NCBI GenBank assembly: GCA_018267215.1
Contig: JAFDYX010000024.1
Span: forward strand, 263,337-327,336
DNA from: Bacteroidota bacterium
GTDB taxonomy: Bacteria > Bacteroidota > Bacteroidia > Cytophagales > Cyclobacteriaceae
Reading direction: 5' to 3'
Length of the DNA stretch: 64,000 nucleotides
A program made the translations under genes and the position numbers. Of the stretch, positions 9,006 through 16,733 are shown one piece after another (positions within the stretch are counted from its first letter, which is position 1; every line of letters starts with the position of its first letter). The notes under the pieces are model-generated. The model worked only from the letters and a program-made list of their open reading frames with translations. It ran no database searches and was not told where the DNA came from.

Positions 9006-10046
9006 TTATGGTATTGCTACCGTTTCTTTAGTTAAAAATTCTGATACTATTTTCTTAAAAATTTCAAACTCCACTAAAAATCCATCGTGGCCGAAATCAG
9101 ACGAAATAATTTTTAATGAAGCCTGATTGATATGCTCGGCTAAATACCGTTGCTCGACAACAGGAAACAAGCAATCGGTTTGGATGCCCACCACCAATGT
9201 TTTTGCTTTGATCTGTTTTAAGGCGTCTTCCACAGAAGTTTTTCCGCGGCCTACATGGTGGCTGTCCATCGCTTTAGACAGAAGCCAGTAGGTAAACGCA
9301 TTAAACCGATTGGCTAATTTTTGACCTTGGTACCGTTGATAGGAAGCAGCGCGAAAGCCATCTACTTTGTCGTTTGTTTTTTCTGATTGGGTCTTTTCAA
9401 AACCATCGTGTGCGCGGTACGAAATCATGCCGATGGCACGGGCTGCCTTCATTCCCTCCAGTCCGGCACGGGCATCATTTTCTTTCCAGGTTTGGTCTGC
9501 CTCAATGGCCATGCGCTGTGCTTCGTTAAAGGCAATGCCCCAGGGCGAGTGTTGCGCATTGGTGGCAATCAAAATCAGGTTTTCAAAAACGGAAGGTTGA
9601 GTAATGGCCCACTCCATCGCTTGTTGTCCGCCTAGTGAAGGGCCGATCAGTGTGTTTATTTTCTCCAACCCCAAATGCTGGCGGAGCAGGTCAAACGAAG
9701 CCACTACATCACGGTTGGTAAATTGAGGGAAGTCGTGAAAATAATTTTTACCTGTGTCGGGGTTTACCGACAAAGGGCCGGTAGAGCCATAGCAACCGCC
9801 CAATGTGTTGGCACAGACAATGAAATGGTGACGCGGATCAAACGGACCGCCTGTAGTAAATAAATCTTTCCACCAATCGGTAAAATCCGAACTGCCCGTC
9901 AGCGCATGGATAACCCAAATCACGTTGTCGCGTTCACGGTTCAGTTGGCCGAGTGTGGTGTACTTGAGTTGGAAGCCGGAAAGTTTTCCTCCGGCTTCCA
10001 GTTCAAATGGATGGTTGTAATGAAAAATATGATCTTGTTTTACCAC
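9006..10046 (-). CDS. metX: Homoserine O-acyltransferase, MetX type
   Basis: 346-residue alpha/beta-hydrolase that activates homoserine by O-acylation. The nucleophile elbow GPSLGGQQAMEW puts the catalytic Ser at residue 137. The Asp is in VGIQTDCLFPV near 297 and the His in SDFGHDGFLVE near 327. The family motif HALTGSSD and the substrate loop region NTLGGCYGSTGP are present. Acetyl-CoA is the usual donor in this clade, but some MetX proteins use succinyl-CoA, so donor specificity is inferred. It lies between metY (9 bp upstream) and hom (6 bp downstream), giving a compact route from aspartate semialdehyde to homocysteine. Confidence 0.94.
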   Translation of the reverse strand: MVKQDHIFHYNHPFELEAGGKLSGFQLKYTTLGQLNRERDNVIWVIHALTGSSDFTDWWKDLFTTGGPFDPRHHFIVCANTLGGCYGSTGPLSVNPDTGKNYFHDFPQFTNRDVVASFDLLRQHLGLEKINTLIGPSLGGQQAMEWAITQPSVFENLILIATNAQHSPWGIAFNEAQRMAIEADQTWKENDARAGLEGMKAARAIGMISYRAHDGFEKTQSEKTNDKVDGFRAASYQRYQGQKLANRFNAFTYWLLSKAMDSHHVGRGKTSVEDALKQIKAKTLVVGIQTDCLFPVVEQRYLAEHINQASLKIISSDFGHDGFLVEFEIFKKIVSEFLTKETVAIP

Positions 10047-10055
10047 CTTAGTTTA

Positions 10056-11390
<1,335 letters not shown>

Positions 11391-11413
11391 TTAAATTTTT
11401 GATTTTTGATTTG

Positions 11414-11440
11414 AGATTGGCCTCAGCCAATCTGTAATTA
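11414..11440 (-). repeat. Stem-loop just upstream of metY
   Basis: Perfect 8-bp inverted repeat AGATTGGC / GCCAATCT (11414-11433) with a 4-base loop, 36 bp upstream of the metY start codon. On the minus strand it is followed by A-rich rather than U-rich sequence, so it is not a standard terminator. It shares the ACAGATTGG core with hairpins at 3088 and 41810. It could be the last element of the attenuator or an independent small repeat. Confidence 0.55.
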
Positions 11441-11464
11441 GTAATTTGATATTTGTAATTGTAT

Positions 11465-11551
11465 CTAAGCTTACTCATGCCCGTCACCCGGCAGACCGTG
11501 CGCTTAGTTTGTTGCTGTGTGTTTTGGCTAACAACGAAATCAACAGCAACA
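11465..11551 (-). promoter_or_regulatory. Candidate attenuator pairings downstream of the poly-Cys leader
   Basis: The leader Cys codons TGTTGCTGT (plus-strand 11543-11551) are exactly complementary to ACAGCAACA (11510-11518), with an additional GCGC / GCGC match outside. The region just downstream can instead form CTAAGC / GCTTAG (11502-11507 with 11465-11470). The outer GCGC arm (11500-11503) overlaps the second stem, so the structures partly exclude each other. This is the layout expected when a stalled ribosome decides the RNA fold. The pairing is seen in the sequence; its function is inferred. Confidence 0.5.
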
Positions 11552-11650
11552 GCGCTTGCAGCAACACATGTTGCCAATACAAATGCCGATACTTTGATTA
11601 ATGATTGGTTCGGAGTGAACCTGATGTTGGGATGTGATGAAGTTTTTCAT
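11540..11650 (-). CDS. Poly-cysteine leader peptide of the metY operon
   Basis: 36-codon ORF on the metY transcript, too short for standard gene finders. It starts with ATG-AAA-AAC, 10 nt after the 3' arm of the riboswitch P1 stem, and ends with the codons ATG TGT TGC TGC AAG CGC TGT TGC TGT TGA, giving Met-Cys3-Lys-Arg-Cys3. A further Cys lies at residue 24. Seven cysteines in 36 residues, six of them in the last eight codons, is the hallmark of an amino-acid attenuator leader. Poly-cysteine uORFs with cysteine-responsive attenuation are known in mycobacteria. Here the function is inferred from composition, position and the downstream complementary RNA. The peptide has no signal sequence or domain of its own. 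Confidence 0.72.
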   Translation of the reverse strand: MKNFITSQHQVHSEPIINQSIGICIGNMCCCKRCCC

Positions 11651-11659
11651 GTTGCTTCC

Positions 11660-11756
11660 GGTTTATATTTCAGGAGTTAGCACCTTTTCCGAACACTATC
11701 CGGGGGGTTGCTAGCGCTTCATTGAGCCTGTCTCTCCGCGCTTCTGTATAAATCGG
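11660..11756 (-). ncRNA. SAM-I (S-box) riboswitch
   Basis: Read on the minus strand, the leader matches the S-box core. P1 is TTTATA / TATAAA at the two ends. P2 is AGCGC / GCGCT enclosing GGAGAGACAGGCTC and ATGAA. Then come AGCAACC (the conserved GGCAACC element), a P3 hairpin CCGG...TCGG, and the highly conserved GGTGCTAACTCCTG. It binds S-adenosylmethionine and normally turns the downstream genes off. No separate terminator hairpin follows it; the next element is the poly-cysteine leader ORF, which starts 10 nt later. The target operon metY-metX-hom fits perfectly. Confidence 0.92.
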
Positions 11757-11787
11757 TTGAGCTGTTGCTTCACCGACTACGATGATG

Positions 11788-11819
11788 CAAACGTATAGTA
11801 GTTTAGTAGAGTTTCCAAA
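11788..11819 (-). promoter_or_regulatory. Promoter of the metY-metX-hom operon
   Basis: Bacteroidota-type promoter: TTTG at 11819-11816, a 20-base spacer and TACGTTTG at 11795-11788, an exact TAnnTTTG match. Transcription should start near 11781, about 25-30 nt before the riboswitch P1 stem. Confidence 0.75.
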
Positions 11820-11866
11820 CTTTCAGTAAAAAAAATAAAAAAAATTATGCTTACGCTTGTTCGTGG

Positions 11867-13633
11867 TTATTGAGGCAAGGTCACTGTGAAGGTAGAACCT
11901 TTCCCTATTTCGCTGACCAATTTAATATGGCCGTTCAGCCTTTCCACGGCTCTTTTTAATATGTATAAGCCAAGCCCCGAACCCTTTGCTTGTTTATTGG
12001 CACGGTAAAACATATCGAAGATTTTAGCTTGGTGCTGCTCATCAATACCCTGGCCATTGTCGGAAACGATAATGTTTATTTGGTTTTCATTCCGATAGAT
12101 TGCAATCTCTAAAAACGGATTTTTTTCGGTGGCATACTTAATGCCGTTTTCGATCAGGTTTTGCAAGATCGTGTTAAGGATGGCCCATTCCGAATAGAAA
12201 TTAAACACCTCAATTTTTTTGATGAACCGGATATCTTTAAAATTTTCAAAGTACTGATAGGAGTCAATACACTCATCAATGAGTTTTTCAAAATCAATTT
12301 TGGTTTTCTTTACTTCCAAATGATTTAACTGGGTAAGATGGATGAGGCCAATGACGATATCGTGAATACGGCTTACCTGCGACCGGTACATGTCAAAGTA
12401 TTTTAAGGCAGCTTCTTCCTTTACATCTATTCTGACAAGCGAATCGAGCCCCTGCAACGAGGCGATGGGGCCTTTTAGGTCGTGCGACACGCGGTAAAAA
12501 AATGAATCCAGCTCGGCATTTTTGCTTTCGATGATCTTATTTTTTTCTTTCTGAGCAGAAGTTTCGCGCTCTAGTGTTTCAATACGAGTTACGGCTTCAT
12601 AGCTTTTGATGAGCGTATAGTTTTCTTTGTTGATGACTGATTCTTTGTGCTGCAAATGTTTTTCCAGGTGTTCCAGTGCCAGCCCGGAATGATTTTCTTT
12701 TTTTGCCAGTAAGTATAAATTATGATAGGCTTTAAATATCATGAACTCGATGTGATAGGCTTTAGAAAGTTCGAGTGTTTTGTTAAAATATTTTTTGGCT
12801 TCATCCAACTCGCCTGACTCATAGTAAGCCATCCCTAATTTATTGTAAGCCATACAAAGCCCAAGTCTATCGCTGGCTTGCTCTTGAATGATGACAGCTT
12901 CGAGTAAGTCGGTGATAGCTTGAGTATATTGATTTTGTTTGATGTACAACTTGGCGCGGCCATACATAGCATAGGCAAGCCCCCGGATATCGTGAGTTTC
13001 ATTTTTTAAACGAATGCTCCGCTCGATAGTGTCCATGGCCAGTTCCTGTTTCCCCTGATTAAAGTAAATGGCTGAAAGTGGGTTCAATGCGTTTGATTCA
13101 AGTCCTAACTCATTAATCATTTGGCAGGCTTCAATTGATTTTTCGTACGACTCAATGGCCTTATCCTGATCATTGAAAAATTCGTAGATGGTACCCATGC
13201 TCTTCAGCGTGCGCGCCAAATTATAATAATCATTGCCTTCGCGATATATCTTCAGGCACTCGGCCAGTAACAATAAAGCCTCGTGGTATTTATTGGTGCG
13301 GTAATAGATGCTGCCAATATTATATTTGGAGTCAGCTATACCGGGCAGATGATGGGCAGTTTCAAAATATTCTAATGCACTCTGAGAATATTGTTGAGAA
13401 AGACCAAATTCACCCTGGATAAGAAAAAAAAGCCCTAAATGGTTTTTGGCCAGAGCTTCCAGATGAGGATAACCCGATTCGACACATTGCTGCAAAAGTT
13501 GTTGTGTAAGCTGTATGCTCTTTTTCAGGTCAGAGGTGCGCAGGTTATAGGAATCGGTTAGTTGCGAGGAGAGTTCTGCTTCCGTGGGCTTTGCAGCGAT
13601 CTGATCCATCATGATAAATGAATGGATAAACAT
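11867..13633 (-). CDS. Cytoplasmic TPR-domain sensor histidine kinase
   Basis: 588-residue kinase without membrane segments or signal peptide. Residues 20-340 form about eight tetratricopeptide repeats (for example EYFETAHHLPGIADSKYNIG, YYNLARTLKSMGTIYEF). A coiled-coil linker near 345-375 follows, then the phosphoacceptor region with the H-box FFYRVSHDLKGPIASLQG. The HATPase domain has N-box NLIENGIKYA, G1 DNGQGIDEQH and G2 GSGLGLYI. TPR-kinases of this kind are common in Bacteroidota and often have no adjacent response regulator, as here. An alternative start at Met8 (13612) would trim seven residues. It is likely co-transcribed with fabG, 78 bp upstream. Its signal and partner are unknown. 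Confidence 0.9.
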   Translation of the reverse strand: MFIHSFIMMDQIAAKPTEAELSSQLTDSYNLRTSDLKKSIQLTQQLLQQCVESGYPHLEALAKNHLGLFFLIQGEFGLSQQYSQSALEYFETAHHLPGIADSKYNIGSIYYRTNKYHEALLLLAECLKIYREGNDYYNLARTLKSMGTIYEFFNDQDKAIESYEKSIEACQMINELGLESNALNPLSAIYFNQGKQELAMDTIERSIRLKNETHDIRGLAYAMYGRAKLYIKQNQYTQAITDLLEAVIIQEQASDRLGLCMAYNKLGMAYYESGELDEAKKYFNKTLELSKAYHIEFMIFKAYHNLYLLAKKENHSGLALEHLEKHLQHKESVINKENYTLIKSYEAVTRIETLERETSAQKEKNKIIESKNAELDSFFYRVSHDLKGPIASLQGLDSLVRIDVKEEAALKYFDMYRSQVSRIHDIVIGLIHLTQLNHLEVKKTKIDFEKLIDECIDSYQYFENFKDIRFIKKIEVFNFYSEWAILNTILQNLIENGIKYATEKNPFLEIAIYRNENQINIIVSDNGQGIDEQHQAKIFDMFYRANKQAKGSGLGLYILKRAVERLNGHIKLVSEIGKGSTFTVTLPQ

Positions 13634-13711
13634 AGCTATTTGAGGCAGAAATTCAAACAGATAGACTCCTGCTCGAGTAAAATAAATGCGATAAGAAGCG
13701 GTGAACCCTGA

Positions 13712-14458
13712 TTAGGTCAACATTCCCCCGTCCACCTGAAGTACTTGCCCGGTGATATAAGATGAAAGATCGGAAGCCAAAAATATACACGCATTGGCCA
13801 CATCTTCGGGTTTGCCCCCGCGTTTCAACGGTATGGCATCGCGCCAACTTTGTACTGTTTTTTCATCCAGCTTTCCGGTCATTTCGGTTTCGATGAAACC
13901 CGGTGCTACGGCATTGCAGCGAATACCGCGCGAGCCAAGCTCAAGCGCTACTGACTTAGTAAAACCGATGATGCCCGCTTTGGAGGCTGCATAGTTGGCT
14001 TGCCCGGCATTGCCTTTCAACCCCACTACGGATGTCATGTTGATGATGGAACCGCTCTTCTGTTTCATCATCGGCTTGGTGGCACCCTTCACCGTGTTGA
14101 AGCACGATTTCAGGTTTACGTTCATAATCTTATCCCAGGCTTCCTCACTCATGCGGAGCAGCAGGTTGTCCATGGTGATGCCTGCATTGTTAACCAGAAT
14201 ATCAATAGAGCCAAAATCGGTCACCACATCGTTGATGAGTTTGTCGGCCTGGGTAAAGTCTGAGGCATCCGAGCGGTAGCCTTTGGCTTTCACACCTTTG
14301 GAGGCAAGTTCGGCTTCGAGTGCCTGGCCTTGTTCCACACTCGATAAGTAAGTGAAGGCAACATGAGCGCCTTGTTCGGCAAAACGGATGGCAATGCTGC
14401 GGCCGATGCCTTTGGATGCGCCCGTGATGAGGGCGGTTTTATTTTGGAGTAGTTTCAT
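13712..14458 (-). CDS. fabG: 3-oxoacyl-[acyl-carrier-protein] reductase FabG
   Basis: 248-residue SDR reductase of the fatty-acid elongation cycle, using NADPH to reduce 3-oxoacyl-ACP. Start set at 14458 because the family begins MKLLQNKTALITGASKGIG; the upstream in-frame extension of 10 residues is unrelated. Motifs are the cofactor loop TGASKGIG, NNAGIT near 90, the catalytic Ser in MTSVVGLKGNAGQANYAASKAG with YxxxK, and the C-terminal VDGGM. Length and motifs match FabG rather than other SDRs. It sits 20 bp inside the 3' end of the small membrane protein gene and is followed by the TPR kinase. It is not clustered with other fab genes. Confidence 0.93.
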   Translation of the reverse strand: MKLLQNKTALITGASKGIGRSIAIRFAEQGAHVAFTYLSSVEQGQALEAELASKGVKAKGYRSDASDFTQADKLINDVVTDFGSIDILVNNAGITMDNLLLRMSEEAWDKIMNVNLKSCFNTVKGATKPMMKQKSGSIINMTSVVGLKGNAGQANYAASKAGIIGFTKSVALELGSRGIRCNAVAPGFIETEMTGKLDEKTVQSWRDAIPLKRGGKPEDVANACIFLASDLSSYITGQVLQVDGGMLT

Positions 14459-14627
14459 TTTTTCTATTGAATATTTTTGGTAAAACATAAAAGGCCAATA
14501 TTAAAAAGAATCCGGTGCCCAAACCCTGAAAGAAATAGCCTCCGTTAGTATGAGTTAGATTAAGGAAAGTACCGATGATTCCGGCAACAGAGCCTGCAAA
14601 AAGCAAAATAGAATCTTTTAAATCCAT
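14439..14627 (-). CDS. Small two-helix membrane protein, unknown function
   Basis: 62-residue protein with two hydrophobic segments (SILLFAGSVAGIIGTFLNL and QGLGTGFFLILAFYVLPKIF) separated by a short polar loop HTNGGY, and a charged tail KIFNRKNETTPK. I do not recognise a named family. It overlaps the fabG start by 20 bp on the same strand, which suggests translational coupling. A start five residues earlier (14642) is possible; Met at 14627 was chosen because it directly precedes the charged cap of the first helix. The function cannot be inferred from the neighbours. Confidence 0.6.
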   Translation of the reverse strand: MDLKDSILLFAGSVAGIIGTFLNLTHTNGGYFFQGLGTGFFLILAFYVLPKIFNRKNETTPK

Positions 14628-14740
14628 TAGAAAAACTAACAATATTGTGCGAAGCTAATCTTTTTTTTGCATCCAATATTTTGAATTAATTTGCGAGGCT
14701 AAAAAATAGAAGGCTTGAAACTTTAAATCTGAAATAAATC

Positions 14741-16132
14741 ATGGCAAACTATGATCTGATCGTTATCGGCTCGGGCCCCGGTGGGTACGTAGCGGCAATA
14801 CGCGCTTCTCAATTAGGCTTGAAGGTGGGTGTGGTAGAGAAAGCAGAACTGGGCGGCATTTGTTTGAACTGGGGTTGTATCCCCACCAAAGCATTATTGA
14901 AGAGTGCCAATGTTTTTGAATACATCCAGCATGCCAAAGATTATGGTATTGAAGTAAAAGATGCATCGGTGGATTTTGCCGGTGTCATTAAGCGCAGTCG
15001 CGAAGTGGCTGCCGGTATGAGTAAAGGCATTCAGTTTCTGTTAAAGAAAAATAAAATAGATCATATAGCCGGCTTTGGAGTACTGAAGAAAGGAAACAAA
15101 GTAGAGGTAACAGATGCGGCCGGAAAAAAAACAACGTACGATGCCAAGCATATTATCCTTGCTACCGGCACCCGCTCGCGCGAATTGCCCGCACTGAAAA
15201 TTGACGGCAAAAAAATCATCGGCTACCGCGAAGCATTGACTTTAGCCGAGCGCCCTAAAAAACTATTGGTAGTAGGCTCGGGAGCTATCGGAGTGGAGTT
15301 TGCCTATTTCTATAATACACTGGGAGCAGAAGTTACCATCGTTGAATTTTTACCCCGGATTGTGCCGGTAGAAGATGAGGAAGTTTCTAAGCAACTGGAG
15401 AAGTCATTCAAGAAAGCCGGAATGAGCATCTACACCAACTCTGAGGTAACAGCCGTTGACACCAAAGGCAAGGGCTGCATATCTACCGTAAAAACCCCGA
15501 CAGGCGAAATTAAAATTGAATCAGACATCGTGCTTTCGGCAGTAGGGGTGACTACCAATCTGGAAGGTATCGGCTTAGAAGAAGTGGGCGTAAAAACCGA
15601 CAAAGGAAAAGTAGTGGTGGACGATTTTTATAAAACCAATGTGCCGGGTGTCTATGCCATTGGCGATATCGTGAAAGGCCCCGCGTTGGCACACGTGGCC
15701 TCGGCAGAAGGAATTATTTGTGTAGAAAAAATAGCCGGGCAAAATCCCGAGCCGCTCAATTATAATAACATACCAGGTTGCACGTACTGCTCACCCGAAA
15801 TTGCCTCGGTGGGCTACACCGAAGAGGCCGCCAAGAAAGCCGGCTACCAGATTAAAGTGGGCAAGTTTCCGTTTACTGCTTCCGGCAAAGCCAAGGCCGC
15901 AGGCGCTGCCGATGGTTTTGTAAAAGTAATCTTCGATGCCAAGTATGGCGAATGGTTAGGTGCGCACTTTATCGGGGCAAACGTTACCGAAATGATAGCC
16001 GAGGCTGTTGTGGCGCGCAAACTGGAAACAACCGGTCATGAGATCATCAAATCTGTACATCCGCACCCTACTATGAGCGAAGCCATTATGGAAGCTACCG
16101 CAGCGGCCTATGGAGAGGTAATTCATTTGTAA
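14741..16132 (+). CDS. lpdA: Dihydrolipoyl dehydrogenase
   Basis: 463-residue flavoenzyme, the E3 component of pyruvate/2-oxoglutarate dehydrogenase complexes and of the glycine cleavage system. FAD-binding GSGPGGYVAAI is at residues 10-20. The redox-active disulfide is in GGICLNWGCIPTK (Cys41 and Cys46). The NAD-binding site is GSGAIGVEFAYFY near 185, the second FAD motif is YAIGDI near 308, and the dimer-interface active site is HPHPTMSEAIMEA near 440. All key residues are present. It stands alone, with no E1 or E2 gene adjacent, and ends in a strong intrinsic terminator at 16154-16181, so it is probably monocistronic and shared between complexes. Confidence 0.97.
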   Translation: MANYDLIVIGSGPGGYVAAIRASQLGLKVGVVEKAELGGICLNWGCIPTKALLKSANVFEYIQHAKDYGIEVKDASVDFAGVIKRSREVAAGMSKGIQFLLKKNKIDHIAGFGVLKKGNKVEVTDAAGKKTTYDAKHIILATGTRSRELPALKIDGKKIIGYREALTLAERPKKLLVVGSGAIGVEFAYFYNTLGAEVTIVEFLPRIVPVEDEEVSKQLEKSFKKAGMSIYTNSEVTAVDTKGKGCISTVKTPTGEIKIESDIVLSAVGVTTNLEGIGLEEVGVKTDKGKVVVDDFYKTNVPGVYAIGDIVKGPALAHVASAEGIICVEKIAGQNPEPLNYNNIPGCTYCSPEIASVGYTEEAAKKAGYQIKVGKFPFTASGKAKAAGAADGFVKVIFDAKYGEWLGAHFIGANVTEMIAEAVVARKLETTGHEIIKSVHPHPTMSEAIMEATAAAYGEVIHL

Positions 16133-16153
16133 TTTTTACTAAAGGGTTCTTTC

Positions 16154-16181
16154 AAAAGGCCTGTTGCAACAGGCCTTTTTT
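16154..16181 (+). terminator. Intrinsic terminator after lpdA
   Basis: Perfect palindrome AAAAGGCCTGTTGC / GCAACAGGCCTTTT followed by T residues, 21 bp after the lpdA stop. Confidence 0.93.
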
Positions 16182-16241
16182 ATGCCCAAAATGGAACTAC
16201 ACACTATTGATATTGTGCCTTTTAAAGTGGGCTGATGATAT

Positions 16242-16290
16242 ATCACCCTGTTTACTTTTTAGCCTGAGGGTGATTAAAACAGGTAGGCTT
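16242..16290. repeat. Interlocked inverted repeats upstream of the micro-protein pair
   Basis: ATCACCCT (16242-16249) pairs with AGGGTGAT (16267-16274), and CCTGTTT (16247-16253) pairs with AAACAGG (16277-16283). The two repeats are interleaved, so they are alternatives or a pseudoknot. A third short pair, AGCCT / AGGCT, spans 16261-16288. This could be a structured RNA or an operator, and no family was recognised. Confidence 0.4.
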
Positions 16291-16350
16291 CACCTTACCG
16301 ATTGTTATGCACATTGGCAGAAAACTCTTTTTAATTAAATCATTTTCTTG

Positions 16351-16358
16351 TATATTTG
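16351..16358 (+). promoter_or_regulatory. Promoter -7 element for the micro-membrane proteins
   Basis: TATATTTG matches TAnnTTTG exactly, 28 bp before the first start codon. The -33 element is weak (T-rich, no clean TTG). Confidence 0.5.
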
Positions 16359-16385
16359 ATATAATAATTTAAAAATCAGAATATT

Positions 16386-16505
16386 ATGAAAACAGCTCCG
16401 ATCAGATTTTATTTCCATAGGGCTCGTGTCTTCGGTTGGTTGTTGGTTCTTTCCATAGTAGGGTACGTGCTTTTCGGCTTAGTATCAGAGTATTTGCAGA
16501 AATGA
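16386..16505 (+). CDS. Micro-membrane protein A (39 residues)
   Basis: ATG-initiated ORF of 39 codons. It begins MKTAPIRFYFHRARVFGW, followed by one hydrophobic helix (WLLVLSIVGYVLFGLV) and a short tail SEYLQK. It is clearly paralogous to the following ORF: FYFHRARVFGWLL here aligns with SYYRRAKVFGYLI there. Its TGA stop overlaps the ATG of the second ORF in an ATGA arrangement, a sign of translational coupling. A consensus -7 box lies 28 bp upstream. The basic N-terminus predicts an N-inside single-pass protein. No family is recognised, and the support is the paralogy plus gene structure. Confidence 0.65.
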   Translation: MKTAPIRFYFHRARVFGWLLVLSIVGYVLFGLVSEYLQK

Positions 16506-16627
16506 GCCGGCAAAAAAATATTCCTGTTAAAAGTTATTATCGAAGGGCAAAGGTCTTTGGTTATTTGATTATAGTGATCGTTGTGGTGTTGGTTGCGCTC
16601 TATATCTACGAGCGGTTTATAGAATAG
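16502..16627 (+). CDS. Micro-membrane protein B (41 residues)
   Basis: 41-codon ORF beginning MSRQKNIPVKSYYRRAKVFG, then a strongly hydrophobic helix rich in Ile and Val (YLIIVIVVVLVALYIY) and the end ERFIE. It overlaps the preceding ORF by 4 bp (ATGA). The shared R-R/H-A-K/R-V-F-G motif before the helix indicates that the two arose by duplication. A longer in-frame start at 16436 exists but would lie inside gene A in another frame, and is less likely. Predicted single-pass, N-inside, basic juxtamembrane face. Function unknown. The next gene, the TPR protein, has its own promoter-like box. Confidence 0.68.
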   Translation: MSRQKNIPVKSYYRRAKVFGYLIIVIVVVLVALYIYERFIE

Positions 16628-16702
16628 TTTCCATTCCCGGGGTTTCCTCAATCATGTCAGGAAAGTACTGTTTTGCGATGTTTTCATCCTTCGCCTAATC
16701 CG

Positions 16703-16710
16703 TACATTTG
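16703..16710 (+). promoter_or_regulatory. Promoter -7 element for the giant TPR gene
   Basis: TACATTTG, an exact TAnnTTTG match, lies 23 bp before the ATG at 16734. No TTG stands at the ideal distance, so the promoter is tentative. Confidence 0.45.
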
Positions 16711-16733
16711 TTTAATCAGTAAACGAAAAAATT

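Noticed and set aside
11459-11680. 73-codon plus-strand ORF across the metY leader
   Set aside because: It is antisense to the riboswitch and leader peptide; the minus-strand RNA features explain the sequence better.
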